From: Zhenpiania hominis
GTDB lineage: Bacteria > Bacillota > Clostridia > Peptostreptococcales > Anaerovoracaceae
Length of the DNA: 64,000 nt
Assembly: GCF_014333425.1 (NCBI RefSeq)
Contig: NZ_JACRYT010000003.1
Coordinates: forward strand, 214,019 to 278,018
Direction: 5' to 3'
Of the stretch, positions 24,688 to 33,474 are shown in pieces. A program made the position numbers and the translations under genes. Position 1 is the stretch's first letter. Every line of letters starts with the position of its first letter. Below the pieces are notes generated by a model. It was not told the DNA's origin, searched no databases, and saw only the letters and a program-made list of their open reading frames with translations.

Positions 24688-24960
24688 CTACACACTCATC
24701 ATCACAAAGGCCGCCGCGCCGCATACCATATATAGTCCGTTCACAACTGTACACACCTTCATCAGACCGTTTTGCGCGCCCTTTTTCGCATAAGCCCAGA
24801 TGGTAAAGATCCCTCCGAGAATCATAATTCCCGCGTAAAGGCCGATTAAAATCTCCCCCACCGGCGACTGCAGAGCCCAGGTGAACCTTCGCAGTATCAG
24901 CAGCGTCCAGGGAAAAATCATCAGAACCGTACTGACAGCCGTCATTCCTTTCCCGTTCAT
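24688..24960 (-). CDS. Small membrane protein of the LanFEG-like operon
   Basis: 90 residues with three hydrophobic segments (about 10-28, 35-57, 70-88) and a basic start. The ATG directly follows the upstream stop codon (TAG-ATG) and GGGAGGTGA lies inside that gene, so translation is coupled to the permease. It is the last gene of the ATPase-permease-permease operon. No named family; it may be an accessory subunit. Confidence 0.65.
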   Translation of the reverse strand: MNGKGMTAVSTVLMIFPWTLLILRRFTWALQSPVGEILIGLYAGIMILGGIFTIWAYAKKGAQNGLMKVCTVVNGLYMVCGAAAFVMMSV

Positions 24961-25725
24961 CTATCTCACCTCCCCTCTGCCGAAAAAGATACAGGATATC
25001 ACAATGCACAAAACCGTAATCACAGCCGCCGCGGGGATCCATGGCACCAGTTCGTAATCAAAGGAACCCATCTTTGTCGCCAGATCATGCATCTGGGCGG
25101 TCACAATCCGAAACGGATAGCAGGGCGGATATACGAACCAGGCTTTTGTATTCATCACCAGCACCGACGGCACAATCAGGGCCAGACCGATACCCACAGA
25201 AAAAACAGAAGAGGTGATTAAGACGGAGAGCATATAATACAGAGCCACCATAGGAACCGAAGCCAGATACACGAGCCCCGCGGTTCTCAAAACCATGGAA
25301 ACGTCCACCGAAAAATCATAATGTTCCAGCCCGGAAGCAGCCTCAGCGGACAGAAAATAACCCAAAACCATAAAGAGCATCTCCGCTGCCAGCAAAAACA
25401 GCAGAATCACAAACTTGGACAGACACAGTCCGCCGGGATGGACCGGAAGAGACAGCATCTTGAGAAGCCCCCGGTTCTTCCGCTCCGTCTGGGCGATCAG
25501 CACCGTAATGACCACAATACTGGCAGGAAACAGAAACCAGGCAAACCCCATAAACCCCTGAATAAAGAAATTATTCTCCGGCGAAATTCCTTCCGTCTCC
25601 ATGTCAAAATTCACATCCGCATTTAAAACGCAGGGTATCCACATAATGAGGATCGCCGCGATAAGAATCCATAAAAGCTTTGACCGTTTTAACTTTCTCC
25701 CCTCAATTAGCAGTAAATTCATCAC
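24961..25725 (-). CDS. LanE/LanG-type ABC transporter permease (second)
   Basis: 254 residues with six membrane segments. The opening NLLLIEGRKLKRSKLLWILI and the R(K)NRGLLKMLSLPV loop after TM2 are typical of the lantibiotic-immunity/bacitracin-type ABC-2 permeases. It overlaps the first permease by 4 bases (ATGA). It would pair with it to form a heterodimer that removes a membrane-active peptide. The substrate is unknown. Confidence 0.85.
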   Translation of the reverse strand: MMNLLLIEGRKLKRSKLLWILIAAILIMWIPCVLNADVNFDMETEGISPENNFFIQGFMGFAWFLFPASIVVITVLIAQTERKNRGLLKMLSLPVHPGGLCLSKFVILLFLLAAEMLFMVLGYFLSAEAASGLEHYDFSVDVSMVLRTAGLVYLASVPMVALYYMLSVLITSSVFSVGIGLALIVPSVLVMNTKAWFVYPPCYPFRIVTAQMHDLATKMGSFDYELVPWIPAAAVITVLCIVISCIFFGRGEVR

Positions 25726-26441
25726 ATACTCCCCCTTTTCTTCTGATAAAAAACCGCTGCGCCGCTAAAGAGAATCCCTTCCGCGCAGGCGGCCAGCGCC
25801 AGGCGGAAAATTCTTTCCCCATCCATCCCCTGCAGGAATTCCAGCGGCATGGAAAAAGGGAAAAAGATCAGGGCTGAATCCGTCTGTCCCACTGCGATCG
25901 GCACAAAGCTCCCTAAAAGACCGATGCCCAGAGTCACCCACATATTGTTGCATGCGGAAGAAATCGCTGTCATCAGTATGACGACCGGAGCCAGAAGTAG
26001 CAGAGAAAACCCCAGGTGCGTGGAAAGCGCCGCCACCCAGCCGTCAGGCAGAGAAAACCAGTACCCCATGCAAAATCCCAGAGAAACTGTTTCCAGAACC
26101 ACAGCGCCGCAGCATCCGCCAAACAGCATCAGACACTTACTGAAAAAGAGCCCCGGCTTTGACAGCGGCAGCATATCCATTTTTCGCAGAGCGCAATCCC
26201 GGTACTCAATATGGTACAGAACGCACGCGCCAATGAGAACCAGGAACAGATTGAGCATGCCCATCATCTGCCAGTTGGCCGCAAGGAGGATATGCAGAGG
26301 ATTTCCGCTCTGCCCCGTGTACAATTCTTCCCGGAAACCCATATTCAGTACCGGCACAGCCGCCGCCAGCAGGCCGCCTCCCGCGAAAAGAGGCGCAAAT
26401 CCGGTTCGTTTCAGTTTTTTTCCTTCACAGATAACGCTCAT
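25722..26441 (-). CDS. LanE/LanG-type ABC transporter permease (first)
   Basis: 239 residues with six membrane segments. Same plan as the next gene: short cytoplasmic start (CEGKKLKRTGFAPLF), TM, loop YRDCALRKMDMLPLSK after TM2. It overlaps the ATPase gene by 4 bases. Two different ~240-residue permeases plus one ATPase is the LanFEG immunity layout. No lantibiotic biosynthesis genes are near, so a defence or sensing role against foreign peptides is inferred. Confidence 0.85.
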   Translation of the reverse strand: MSVICEGKKLKRTGFAPLFAGGGLLAAAVPVLNMGFREELYTGQSGNPLHILLAANWQMMGMLNLFLVLIGACVLYHIEYRDCALRKMDMLPLSKPGLFFSKCLMLFGGCCGAVVLETVSLGFCMGYWFSLPDGWVAALSTHLGFSLLLLAPVVILMTAISSACNNMWVTLGIGLLGSFVPIAVGQTDSALIFFPFSMPLEFLQGMDGERIFRLALAACAEGILFSGAAVFYQKKRGSM

Positions 26442-27193
26442 TTTTTCTCACTCCTTCTCCGGTTGTCTTCCTCGATGAGATTGAGAAAGGTGTCCTCCAG
26501 ATTATCCGCCTCCAGTCCGCAGGAGGCGGCGCTTTTGCGCAAGGCGTCCAGGCTCCCTTCAAACAGCAACTTTCCGTGATTGAGAATTCCAACCTCATCC
26601 GCCATCAGCTCGATTTCCGCCAGCAGATGAGACGACACCAGAACCGTGCAGTCAAACTTCTGCGGAAGAGAGCGGATCAGCGTCCGGATTTCATGAATTC
26701 CTACCGGATCGAGACCGTTGGTAGGCTCGTCGAGAACCAGAATCGGCGGCCTGCCCATAAGAGCGCCCGCAAGGCCCAGCCGCTGCTTCATACCCAGCGA
26801 ATATTTTTTCGCCAGCCGTTTTTTATGCTCGGTCAGTCCCACAAGTTCCAGCGCGTCCTCCACCGTGGATCTGGGAAGCCTCAGGATTCTGCGAATCAGA
26901 TCCAGATTTTCCTCCCCGCTCAGATTCCCGTAAAAGGCCGGCGATTCGATAAAGGACCCTGTCTGCCGCAGAATCTCCCGCCGGTCTTTGGGATAAGACA
27001 TCCCGTTTATAGTAAAGCTTCCCCTGGTCGGCACGGTCAGACCTAAAAACATCTTCATGGTTGTAGACTTTCCCGCCCCGTTGGGACCCAGGAACCCGTA
27101 GACGGTTCCCTTTTTCACATGGAGATTCAGTTTGGAAACCGCTTTAAAATCTCCATAAACTTTTGTCAGATTATGTGTTTCGATCATATTCAT
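26438..27193 (-). CDS. ABC transporter ATP-binding protein (LanF/BcrA type)
   Basis: About 251 residues. Walker A GPNGAGKST, signature YSLGMKQRL, Walker B ILVLDEPTNGLDP and switch region VSSHLLAE. LanF-type proteins often carry such short C-terminal ends (LEDTFLNLIEED). ATG 27193 has AAAGGAGA 8 bases upstream. TATAAT lies 35 bases further up on the minus strand without a good -35, as expected for an activated promoter. Divergent from its two-component system. Confidence 0.92.
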   Translation of the reverse strand: MNMIETHNLTKVYGDFKAVSKLNLHVKKGTVYGFLGPNGAGKSTTMKMFLGLTVPTRGSFTINGMSYPKDRREILRQTGSFIESPAFYGNLSGEENLDLIRRILRLPRSTVEDALELVGLTEHKKRLAKKYSLGMKQRLGLAGALMGRPPILVLDEPTNGLDPVGIHEIRTLIRSLPQKFDCTVLVSSHLLAEIELMADEVGILNHGKLLFEGSLDALRKSAASCGLEADNLEDTFLNLIEEDNRRRSEKK

Positions 27194-27260
27194 CTCAGCA
27201 TCTCCTTTCCGTTTACAGGCTCTATTATAATCGGCCGTCCTTACAGGCACATTCTCCCTG

Positions 27261-27282
27261 CCTTACATTTACCTTACATTTG
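27261..27282. promoter_or_regulatory. Tandem 11-bp repeat, likely response-regulator site
   Basis: CCTTACATTTA (27261-27271) and CCTTACATTTG (27272-27282) are directly repeated with 11-base period, the spacing bound by OmpR-family dimers. They lie between the divergent ABC and regulator genes. A TATAAT (27315-27320) before the regulator gene has no good -35, consistent with activation. Confidence 0.55.
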
Positions 27283-27342
27283 CATTCTCCGCGAACAAAC
27301 CCTTTGTTTTGTACTATAATAGGGGCAGGAAAGGAGCGTAAA

Positions 27343-28044
27343 ATGAATCAGAATTATTTAAAACAGAAAAAAATTCTCCTGGTCGATGACGAACAGGAGC
27401 TTCTCGATATGGTCGTTTCGATTTTAAAGGAAGACGGCTACACCCATATCGCTACAGCGAAAACAGCGGCGGAAGGCGCAAAATCCGCTCAGAAAAATCC
27501 GCCGGATCTTGCGGTGCTGGATGTAATGCTTCCCGACGGAAGCGGTTTTGAACTGCTGAAGAGGCTGAAAGAAACCAGGGATTATCCGGTGCTCTTTCTC
27601 AGCGCCCGGGGTGAAGATGAAGATCGTCTGCAGGGACTCGGTCTGGGAGCGGATGACTATATTGTAAAGCCATTCCTGCCCCAGGAACTTCTTTACCGCA
27701 TCAGCGCCATTCTCCGCAGAAGCTATAAAGAAGAAACAGCGCTGCTTTCCCTTGCGGACTGCCAGATTGATTTTGAACGGGCGGAAGTTCTGCGGGGCGA
27801 AAAAAAGCTGCCTCTGACAGCCAAGGAATTCGCCCTGCTTTCGGCCCTCGCCCAAAACGCGGGAAAAATTGTCACCATTGACGCCCTGTGCGAAGCGGCC
27901 TGGGGAGACAATCCTTATGGATATGAAAACTCTCTGATGGCTCATATCCGCAGAATCCGGGAAAAAATTGAAGAAAATCCGTCAAAGCCACGCTCCCTTC
28001 TTACCGTAAAAGGTCTGGGATACAAACTGATTACGGAGGAATGA
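27343..28044 (+). CDS. OmpR-family response regulator
   Basis: 233 residues. Receiver domain: acidic pocket DDE, phospho-Asp in LAVLDVMLPDG (near 53), Lys in DDYIVKPF (near 102). Winged-helix DNA-binding domain ends SLMAHIRRIREKIEENPSKP. Start at 27343 with AAAGGAG upstream. It overlaps the kinase gene start. It should activate the divergent exporter when its kinase senses a peptide. Confidence 0.95.
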   Translation: MNQNYLKQKKILLVDDEQELLDMVVSILKEDGYTHIATAKTAAEGAKSAQKNPPDLAVLDVMLPDGSGFELLKRLKETRDYPVLFLSARGEDEDRLQGLGLGADDYIVKPFLPQELLYRISAILRRSYKEETALLSLADCQIDFERAEVLRGEKKLPLTAKEFALLSALAQNAGKIVTIDALCEAAWGDNPYGYENSLMAHIRRIREKIEENPSKPRSLLTVKGLGYKLITEE

Positions 28045-28046
28045 TG

Positions 28047-29456
28047 ATGAAAAGCATGCTCAAATTGATACGGCGTTCCCTTCTCCTGCTGCTGATTTCC
28101 ATGTTCCTGCTGCTGATTTTTAATGGGGTGTTCTTTATCTCCGTCACAGCCTCCCATAACAGCGGCGGCAGCATCTGGACAGCGGCGGAAACAGTCGCGG
28201 ATTCTCTTTCTCCGTCCTCTGATGGTCTGCGTCTGTCCGAAGAGGGCCGCAAGACGCTGAAAGAATACGGCGCCTGGGCCATTCTCATCGAGGATAAAAG
28301 CGGAAATACCATCTGGGAAAGCGACAATCTTCCGGAAGAAATTCCCGATCATTACTCCGCCGCGGAAATCGCCAGAGCAGTGAACGGATATATCTGCGAC
28401 TATCCCACTTCCTTCAGCAGGAAAGGCGACCATCTGTTAATTTTAGGTTTACCCAAAACAGGTTATTGGAAACTTATGTGGCCGGCATTTGATTATAACT
28501 TCATCGCCAACCTCCCCAAACTCCTGCTGATTGGATTGCTCTGCAATCTGGGGATCGTTTCTCTGATCTACTTTCTTGCTTCCTCCGGAATCTTCCGTTC
28601 GGTAAAGCCGATTCTCAAAGGAATTCAGGATCTTCCGGAAGGAAAGGAGGTTTATGTCAGGGAACGGGGGCTTCTCTCGGAACTCGCTTCATCCATCAAC
28701 CAGTCCGCGGAAAAACTTCGTAGCCAGGAACATTCCCTGAAAAAAAAGGAAACAGCCCGCGCCAACTGGATCGCCGGCGTTTCCCATGATATCCGCACAC
28801 CCCTTTCCATGATCATGGGGTATGCCGGGCAGTTGGAAGAAGACGCCGCCCTCTCCGGTTCTCAAAGGCAGAAGGCCGCGGTCATCCGCAGACAGAGCGA
28901 AAAAATACGGGATCTGGTCAGCGATTTAAATCTGGCGTCCAGGCTGGAATACAACATGCAGCCCCTGCACCTGGAAATCTGCAATCTCGTGGCGATCGCA
29001 AGACAGGCGTCTGTGGATTTTATCAATAATGACATCGAAGGCAGATATCCGATTCGCTGGCTGACAAAGGATTCTCTATCCTCCTGCCTTGTCCGCGGAG
29101 ACAGTTCCCTTCTTCAGAGGGCAGTCGCAAACGTGGTTCAGAACAGTATGAACCACAACGATAACGGCTGCCGGATCGATATCACAGTCGAAAAGAGCGG
29201 CTCCTGGGGAATTATCCGCGTTGACGACAACGGCGCAGGCGTTGAGGATTGGCAGCTGGATAAGCTTCGGAACACACCTCATTATATGGTATGTGATGAG
29301 AATACGGGACCGCAGCGCCACGGGCTGGGGCTTCTAATCGTCCGTCAGATTCTGGAAGCGCACCATGGAAACGCCTCTTTCGACCACAGCAAGGAGGGCG
29401 GTTTTTCCGTCCTGATGAAGCTTCCGCTGGCTGACAGCGCAGATAAGAGGAACTAA
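28047..29456 (+). CDS. Sensor histidine kinase
   Basis: About 469 residues. Two membrane segments (near 8-35 and 160-185) with about 120 extracytoplasmic residues between. H-box VSHDIRTPLSM, N-box VVQNSMNHND, G1 DDNGAGV, G2 HGLGLLIV. Three ATGs in a row (28041, 28044, 28047) are possible; the last is 7 bases from GGAGG. Translationally coupled to the regulator. The sizeable outer domain suggests direct ligand sensing rather than sensing through a BceB-type transporter. Confidence 0.93.
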   Translation: MKSMLKLIRRSLLLLLISMFLLLIFNGVFFISVTASHNSGGSIWTAAETVADSLSPSSDGLRLSEEGRKTLKEYGAWAILIEDKSGNTIWESDNLPEEIPDHYSAAEIARAVNGYICDYPTSFSRKGDHLLILGLPKTGYWKLMWPAFDYNFIANLPKLLLIGLLCNLGIVSLIYFLASSGIFRSVKPILKGIQDLPEGKEVYVRERGLLSELASSINQSAEKLRSQEHSLKKKETARANWIAGVSHDIRTPLSMIMGYAGQLEEDAALSGSQRQKAAVIRRQSEKIRDLVSDLNLASRLEYNMQPLHLEICNLVAIARQASVDFINNDIEGRYPIRWLTKDSLSSCLVRGDSSLLQRAVANVVQNSMNHNDNGCRIDITVEKSGSWGIIRVDDNGAGVEDWQLDKLRNTPHYMVCDENTGPQRHGLGLLIVRQILEAHHGNASFDHSKEGGFSVLMKLPLADSADKRN

Positions 29457-29495
29457 AAAAGATGTCCGTTCCGGTTAAGGATTCGGGCATCTTTT
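29457..29495. terminator. Bidirectional terminator between kinase and surface protein
   Basis: AAAAGATGTCCG (29457-29468) pairs with CGGGCATCTTTT (29484-29495) with one mismatch, giving A/T tracts on both sides; it serves two convergent genes. Confidence 0.75.
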
Positions 29496-29506
29496 CGCTT
29501 CTTCCT

Positions 29507-30190
29507 TTACTTTTTCCCTTTACGCCTGAGGGCGATTGCGATGATTGCGATTAAAATCAGAATCACCGCCGCGATCACGCCGACAACTACAAAATTTACG
29601 CCGCTTTCTTCACCGCTGTCCGCGGTATCGGAGGGCTCTCCGCTCTCACTTTCCGTTGTCTGGGTTTCTCCTGTCTCTGTAGCTTCCGTTGATTCCGTTG
29701 ACGCGTCTGTTTCCGGCTCAGTGGTCGCATCCTCCTGACTGGAATCGGTCGCCGCGCTCTGGCTTCCGGTGATACGCAGCGTCCTCGAAGCCGACGGCGT
29801 TCCCATGCTCTGATCTCCGTCCAGGTTCTGGGTTTCCAGGGTCTCCAGATTCAAAGCCACGCTGCCGGAATCTACCGCCCGGAATTTCACTTGGAAAGAC
29901 AGTTTTCCGCTGGCATCTGAGGCGTATTCCTTCAACTCCACAAGCCCCGCGTCCCCCTGGCTGCTGCCGCCGGACAAATATTCCATTTTACTGTTGTCAT
30001 AAGTGAGCTGGCCGTTTACATAACCGAGTGCGTCTCCCCGATAGGTTACGGTCACTGTAACGGTATCACCCACTTTTGCGGATTTCCCGCCTGTGATGGA
30101 CACGCTGGAATCCGCTCCAAAAACAGATGCCGGAACCAGCATGGTCAAAAGCAGCAGTACTGCTGTTATAATCTGTATCCTTCTTTTCAT
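29507..30190 (-). CDS. Cohesin-like domain surface protein
   Basis: 227 residues. Signal peptide (to about 25, cleaved after VFGA), then a cohesin/carbohydrate-binding-like beta-sandwich (GKSAKVGDTVTVTVTYRGD, then LTYDNSKMEYLSGG and GKLSFQVKFRA), a Ser/Thr/Glu-rich linker (about 145-195), and a C-terminal membrane helix followed by RRKGKK. It is therefore held in the membrane with the domain outside. No LPXTG is seen. It is 37 bases downstream of the SH3b-glucosaminidase gene. The partner it binds is unknown. Confidence 0.8.
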   Translation of the reverse strand: MKRRIQIITAVLLLLTMLVPASVFGADSSVSITGGKSAKVGDTVTVTVTYRGDALGYVNGQLTYDNSKMEYLSGGSSQGDAGLVELKEYASDASGKLSFQVKFRAVDSGSVALNLETLETQNLDGDQSMGTPSASRTLRITGSQSAATDSSQEDATTEPETDASTESTEATETGETQTTESESGEPSDTADSGEESGVNFVVVGVIAAVILILIAIIAIALRRKGKK

Positions 30191-30227
30191 GAATTCTCCT
30201 TAAAGCATATAATTTTTCTGCCTGTCA

Positions 30228-32018
30228 TCAAGGCTTCGCGCAGGCTTTGGACGGCATGTTGTTATAGACCGGAATATAGAATACAATCGGATAATCGTCA
30301 TCCGCCTCGTAAGCATATCGCAGAATCCTGCCTTCGCTTGCTCCGCCTGCTACATTGGTCATATACTGGTGGGTCGCCACCGCGCTCGTTCCGTTCATTA
30401 CATTAAATTTCTTCGTGTAATACGTATACTGGTCATTTTCCAGATAATTGCTGGAATAGTACTGCGCGCCGCCGGCCAGTGATTTTTCAATGGAATTCCA
30501 AGGTCTTCCGTAGGTCTTAGATCCGGTTCCGGCGCCTTTTGCCCACCAGAGCCCACGTTCCGTCGCGGACATGCCGCCTGCGGTGTAGGCGCCGATGTTA
30601 AAGTGGTTATAAATCCCCTTGTATCCCGGGTATTTTCCGGAAATCAGACCGGTTCCGCCTTTCCATCCCTGTTCCTGAATAACCATGGCTGTAATGACAT
30701 TCGGACTCACGCCGGATTTCTTTCCCGCATTGTAAAGGTATGTAATATAGCTGCTCGTATTCATAAAACAGCTACTTCTGGAAACCATGCTCTTGATGGT
30801 ATCCTTTGTCTGCGAAGCCGAATCAAATTTGTGATCCATGAACTGGTAAATATACGAATCATTCAGGAAATTCCTCGGATCCATATAGTAGGCGATAATA
30901 TCCTTTGAGGCCGCATTCCATCTGCCGTCAAAGGTCGTGTATTTTCCCGTCTTGCTGTTATAGGCTCCCGAAGCTTTGGACTTCCAGGAGGACGGCGAAG
31001 TCGGCTCTACCAGATTGATACCGATTTTCGATTCCTTGGACAAAGCGGTTGACCAGTTTATTCCTGTCTTCTGCGCTTTGAATACCCATGCCGGATGATC
31101 CTCATGCAGGCTTCTCAGCTTGCTCTTATAACTGGACGGGAAGCCCTGGCTGGTCATCCAGGTCTCAAATTCCGCGTCGCTCAGGTTGGAACCCTCCGCG
31201 GAAGATGAAGACGATGAACTGCTTTTCAGCCGCACATAATCAGAAAGTACCCACCCGTTTTTTTTCGAAGTATAAGAAAATTTATACCAGGTTTCTTTCT
31301 TAGAATTCTTTTTCTTGCTTTTTACGGTAATGGTTTTATTTTTGGCGACAGTACCCAGCTTTTTATAGTTGGTACCCGGACCGCTGCGCACATTGAGAGG
31401 GCCGTTCTTTATTACCGCCTTTTTATTGACCGTTGTCTCGGAAGACGCGGAGGACGACTTGACTGTAACATACTTCGCCATTACGTATCCCGTATTGCTT
31501 CCATATTTAATCTTATACCACTTGATATTTTTTCTGGATCTCTTTTCACCCAGCAGAGTAACAGACGCGCCTTTTTTTACCGTTCCTTTTTTCCGGTAAT
31601 TTGTACCGGCATTCGTCCTTACATTCAAAGGGCCGTTTTTTATCGTTCCTTTTTTCGTACTGGAGTAGCTTTTCAGCTTTCCGGAGGATGTGCTGCCGGA
31701 AGTGGATTTTACCCGCACATAGTTTCCATAGACATACCCTGTCCTGGAGTTAAAACGGATTTTATACCATTTTTTCCCGCTTTTTGCCTTTTTTGTACCC
31801 CTTATCGTAATCGTCTTGCCTTTTTTTAGAGTGCCAAGTTTTTTGTACGTCTTACCAGCATGCGCTCTTACAATAAGACGGCTTTTCTTTACGGTTCCCT
31901 TTTTCGTAGCCCCGAAAACATCCGCAGTGCCCGTCTGAGGCAGTACAACGAACACAGTTAGCAGCATAAAAAACGCAATTACCGCCGCTGTCCATCTGCT
32001 TTTTAAATTGGTTGACAT
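30228..32018 (-). CDS. Secreted SH3b-repeat endo-beta-N-acetylglucosaminidase
   Basis: 596 residues. Signal peptide (about 1-36), three bacterial SH3 (type 3) repeats with the motif LNVRSGPGTNYKKLGT / GYV...YV separated by serine-rich linkers (about 40-275), then a C-terminal glucosaminidase domain of LytD/GH73 type. The proposed catalytic Glu is in VIQEQGWKGGTG, and YKGIYNHFNIGAY follows. The SH3b repeats bind the wall; the enzyme cuts glycan strands and would act in growth or separation. The mature protein is strongly basic. Confidence 0.9.
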   Translation of the reverse strand: MSTNLKSRWTAAVIAFFMLLTVFVVLPQTGTADVFGATKKGTVKKSRLIVRAHAGKTYKKLGTLKKGKTITIRGTKKAKSGKKWYKIRFNSRTGYVYGNYVRVKSTSGSTSSGKLKSYSSTKKGTIKNGPLNVRTNAGTNYRKKGTVKKGASVTLLGEKRSRKNIKWYKIKYGSNTGYVMAKYVTVKSSSASSETTVNKKAVIKNGPLNVRSGPGTNYKKLGTVAKNKTITVKSKKKNSKKETWYKFSYTSKKNGWVLSDYVRLKSSSSSSSSAEGSNLSDAEFETWMTSQGFPSSYKSKLRSLHEDHPAWVFKAQKTGINWSTALSKESKIGINLVEPTSPSSWKSKASGAYNSKTGKYTTFDGRWNAASKDIIAYYMDPRNFLNDSYIYQFMDHKFDSASQTKDTIKSMVSRSSCFMNTSSYITYLYNAGKKSGVSPNVITAMVIQEQGWKGGTGLISGKYPGYKGIYNHFNIGAYTAGGMSATERGLWWAKGAGTGSKTYGRPWNSIEKSLAGGAQYYSSNYLENDQYTYYTKKFNVMNGTSAVATHQYMTNVAGGASEGRILRYAYEADDDYPIVFYIPVYNNMPSKACAKP

Positions 32019-32137
32019 AATATATTACTCCTGTTTCAAAAAATTCCCCTATTTCTAACCAATATTGAGTAAAGTTTACCTTATTATGCCTGATATGTCA
32101 ACGAATTCGATTTTTTTTGCCAATCTCTTTCACGAAA

Positions 32138-32173
32138 AAAAGAGATTATTGAACTTTACAATAACCTCTTTTT
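32138..32173 (-). terminator. Terminator of dnaE-pfkA-ClC-amidohydrolase operon
   Basis: Minus strand: AAAGAG.TTATTG paired with CAATAA.CTCTTT, then seven T. It lies 55 bases after the amidohydrolase stop. Confidence 0.75.
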
Positions 32174-32227
32174 CCCTGTTTCCACAAGATATGCGGCCTG
32201 CCCTTTCTACCCTGTCTAAATGTGCCC

Positions 32228-33463
32228 TTATTGTCCTTTTACAAAGGCGCCTTCCTTCATAATGACTTCCATATTTTCCGTTGCCACCGCTTTCATATCC
32301 TCAGCAGGATTTCCCGAAAGGACGAGGAGATCGGCAAATTTCCCCGCTTCCAGGGTTCCTGTGATATCATCGATTTTCAGCATTTCCGCTCCGTTTTTCG
32401 TGGCGGCCTTCAGAACTTCCATATTGGTAAGTCCTGCTTTATTCAGCGCGTACATTTCTGTAATGGCGTATTTCCCATAAGGAGTCAACGTGCTGCAGAA
32501 GGAATCTGATCCGACTGTGATGCGGATTCCTTTTTTATTGGCGTTCAGCAGATTGTCGGTAATCCGGTTCAATTCCTTTTCCGCGGTCGTATTCCCCGGA
32601 TACTGGTCGTGAATCGGCCTGTAGGGCGGCTCGTATACGGAGAACCACTCCACAAAGAATTGATAGGTCGGGCAAAAAGTAATGTCCTTTTCCTTCATGA
32701 TCCGCAGGCATTCTTCATTTAATTCCTGCCCGTGGATAATTGCGGAAACCCCTGCTTTACAGGAATTGAGAGCGCCTTCATATCCTTCGGCATGGGACCA
32801 GACCGGAAGACCCACCATACTGCTTTCATCCACAACCGCCTGGATTTCCTCCAGGGTATAGTGAGAATCCGCTTTCTTATCATGACGCCAGATTCCGCCT
32901 CCTGTAGACCAGATTTTAATCGCGTCCGGATTTTCCCGAATGTTCCTGCGAATCGCCTTTCTCAGCTCCCACGGACCGTCTACCCGTTCCGCCCATGGAT
33001 GAGAAAATTCATTATATTCCAGCGGAAGCTTATGAGAATCACCGTGTCCCGCTGTCCGGCAAAATCCGATTCCCGCGGTAACCGTTCTCGGCCCCGGGAT
33101 TACGCCCTTCTCGATCATATCCCGTATGTATGGGCCGAACCTGGAAATTTCACCAACGGAAGTCAGTCCGTTTTCCAGCGCTTCCCTTGCTTGGGCCACC
33201 GCGACGACTGCTTTTTGAAAAATCGGTTCCAGCACCCATTCCGTATCGTTGTCGCTGAGATTTCCACTATAATGCAGATGAGTGTCAATCAGACCCGGCA
33301 TAATGGTTTTTCCTGCAATATCCCGAATTTCGTAATCCCTGTCAAAGTCTTTTTCCTTCCCGGCATATACAATCTTTTTTCCCTCTACCAGAACCAGAGA
33401 GTCTTTTACCGGTTCGCCGCCGTTTCCGTCGATTAAAAGCCCGTTTACAAAAGCAATCTTCAT
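32228..33463 (-). CDS. Amidohydrolase-superfamily enzyme (prolidase/imidazolonepropionase-like)
   Basis: 411 residues. Metal motif DTHLHYSG (near 61), carboxylated Lys candidate in AIKIWSTGG (near 181), metal His in WSHAEG (near 219) and IIHGQ (near 240), and Asp in VGSDSF (near 322). This binuclear metal set matches the Xaa-Pro dipeptidase/imidazolonepropionase-like group, so it probably hydrolyses an amide or peptide; the substrate is open. AAGGAGG precedes ATG. It starts 11 bases after the ClC stop: last gene of the operon. Confidence 0.85.
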   Translation of the reverse strand: MKIAFVNGLLIDGNGGEPVKDSLVLVEGKKIVYAGKEKDFDRDYEIRDIAGKTIMPGLIDTHLHYSGNLSDNDTEWVLEPIFQKAVVAVAQAREALENGLTSVGEISRFGPYIRDMIEKGVIPGPRTVTAGIGFCRTAGHGDSHKLPLEYNEFSHPWAERVDGPWELRKAIRRNIRENPDAIKIWSTGGGIWRHDKKADSHYTLEEIQAVVDESSMVGLPVWSHAEGYEGALNSCKAGVSAIIHGQELNEECLRIMKEKDITFCPTYQFFVEWFSVYEPPYRPIHDQYPGNTTAEKELNRITDNLLNANKKGIRITVGSDSFCSTLTPYGKYAITEMYALNKAGLTNMEVLKAATKNGAEMLKIDDITGTLEAGKFADLLVLSGNPAEDMKAVATENMEVIMKEGAFVKGQ

Positions 33464-33474
33464 AACAACCTCCT

